From NCBI GenBank assembly GCA_937881255.1, contig CALGFH010000310.1, forward strand, positions 1-15,251: DNA of 15,251 nucleotides, read 5' to 3'. The translations under genes and the position numbers were made by a program. The stretch's first letter is position 1. Each line of letters begins with the position of its first letter. The notes beneath the pieces are model-generated. The model had not been told where the DNA came from, searched no databases, and was given only the letters and a program-made list of their open reading frames with translations. This document shows positions 14,516-15,251 of this stretch, piece after piece. The DNA is from an uncultured Actinomycetes bacterium. Its GTDB lineage: Bacteria > Actinomycetota > CALGFH01.

Positions 14516-15251
14516 ATGCGCATCGTCCGCTACAGCCATCAGGGTGACGTCGGCTTCGGCGTCCACGAGGACGAGACCGTGGCCGCCATCGGCCCGCACC
14601 CCTTCGGCGCCTTCGAGTACACCGGCCAGCGGTTCCCGGTCGCCGAGGTCCGGCTGCTGGCCCCGGTGCTGCCGAGCAAGGTGGTGGCCATCGGCCGCAA
14701 CTACGCCGAGCACGCCCGCGAGCTCGGCAACGAGGTCCCGTCCGAGCCGGTGCTGTTCCTCAAGCCGTCGACCTCGGTGGTCGGCCCCGGCGACCCGATC
14801 GTGCGTCCCGAGTGGGTGGGCCGGGTCGACTTCGAGGGCGAGCTGGCCGTGGTCGTGGGCAAGCTGGTCCGCCGCCTCGAGCCGGCCGACGCCATCCAGG
14901 CCGTGCTCGGCTTCACCTGCGCCAACGACGTCACCGCGCGCGACCTGCAACGCTCCGACGGCCAGTGGACGCGGGGCAAGGGCTTCGACAGCTTCTGCCC
15001 GCTCGGCCCCTGGATCGAGACCGACCTGGACTCGAGCGACCTGGCCATCCACACCCTGGTCAACGGCGAGGTGAAGCAGCAGGCCCGCACCTCCCAGCTG
15101 GAGCACGGCGTGGCCGACCTGCTCGCCTTCGTGAGCCGGGTGATGACCCTGCTCCCCGGCGACGTGCTCCTCACCGGCACCCCGGCCGGCGTCGGCCCGC
15201 TCGAGCCCGGCGACCGGGTCGAGGTCGAGGTCGAGGGCATCGGCGTCCTCG
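14516..15251 (+). CDS. FAH-family hydrolase/isomerase (3' end beyond window)
   Basis: 245 codons are present, open to the window edge; only the far C-terminus is missing. The ATG lies 3 nt after the PKS stop. An N-terminal DUF2437-like part (MRIVRYSHQGDVGFGV) leads into the FAH fold: VVAIGRNYAEHARELG (57-71), VLFLKPSTSVVGPGDPI, metal-binding FEGE (Glu107, Glu109), CANDVTARDLQ (Asp138), KGFDSFCPLGPW and LLTGTPAGVG. FAH-family members hydrolyse or isomerise acylpyruvate-like compounds using a divalent metal. In mycobacteria a close family member (Rv2993c) sits beside a glutamyl-tRNA synthetase gene, so this gene may be a housekeeping neighbour rather than part of the polyketide pathway. The very short spacing still suggests co-transcription. 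Confidence 0.92.
   Translation, partial: MRIVRYSHQGDVGFGVHEDETVAAIGPHPFGAFEYTGQRFPVAEVRLLAPVLPSKVVAIGRNYAEHARELGNEVPSEPVLFLKPSTSVVGPGDPIVRPEWVGRVDFEGELAVVVGKLVRRLEPADAIQAVLGFTCANDVTARDLQRSDGQWTRGKGFDSFCPLGPWIETDLDSSDLAIHTLVNGEVKQQARTSQLEHGVADLLAFVSRVMTLLPGDVLLTGTPAGVGPLEPGDRVEVEVEGIGVL

Noticed and set aside
15219..15236. gtcgag repeated three times near the window end
   Set aside because: It encodes VEVEVE in a normal beta-strand of the FAH fold and is short; codon choice alone explains it.

Overview
This window is very GC-rich DNA (by eye above 70% G+C, nearly every codon ending in G or C). It carries dense, overlapping genes of actinobacterial type: MalG-family sugar permease, GH39, GH3, DUF4190, DUF1684, type III polyketide synthase and an FAH-family protein. 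The most likely source is a soil or other uncultured Actinomycetota lineage. No rRNA, tRNA, CRISPR array, transposase or integrase was seen, so it reads as chromosomal sequence.

Left part (1-6301, + strand): a glycan-use operon. It holds the 3' end of a carbohydrate ABC-transporter permease, a cytoplasmic GH39-type glycosidase with an N-terminal fibronectin-like domain, a large GH3 beta-glycosidase with a PA14-like insert, and a secreted PF10091 'glucoamylase'-domain enzyme (the GH144 endo-beta-1,2-glucanase group is the best guess). The first three are joined by ATGA stop/start overlaps. The fourth has its own strong ribosome site 8 nt before its start. The likely logic is that the secreted enzyme cuts an outside polysaccharide, the ABC transporter imports oligosaccharides, and GH3 and GH39 finish them inside. 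The GH3 gene carries a diverged 123-bp tandem duplication and a low-complexity linker with a 15-bp minisatellite.

Middle part (6305-11272): a convergent beta-propeller gene (- strand), a DUF4190 membrane protein (+ strand), then a minus-strand run of four genes read right to left: acyltransferase-3 membrane protein, GNAT acetyltransferase, SAM methyltransferase, DUF1684 protein. The GNAT gene is broken by an exact 14-bp tandem duplication. Deleting one copy on paper restores a normal 218-residue protein.

Right part (11273-15251, + strand): a 215-bp divergent intergenic region with an inverted repeat and a spaced direct repeat, then a tightly coupled set: acyl-CoA-dehydrogenase-fold flavoprotein, UbiG-like methyltransferase, type III polyketide synthase (Cys-His-Asn triad visible), and the start of an FAH-family hydrolase that runs off the window. 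The first three are joined by GTGA and ATGA overlaps and look like a small biosynthetic operon for a methylated polyketide. The FAH gene may instead belong to a housekeeping neighbourhood.
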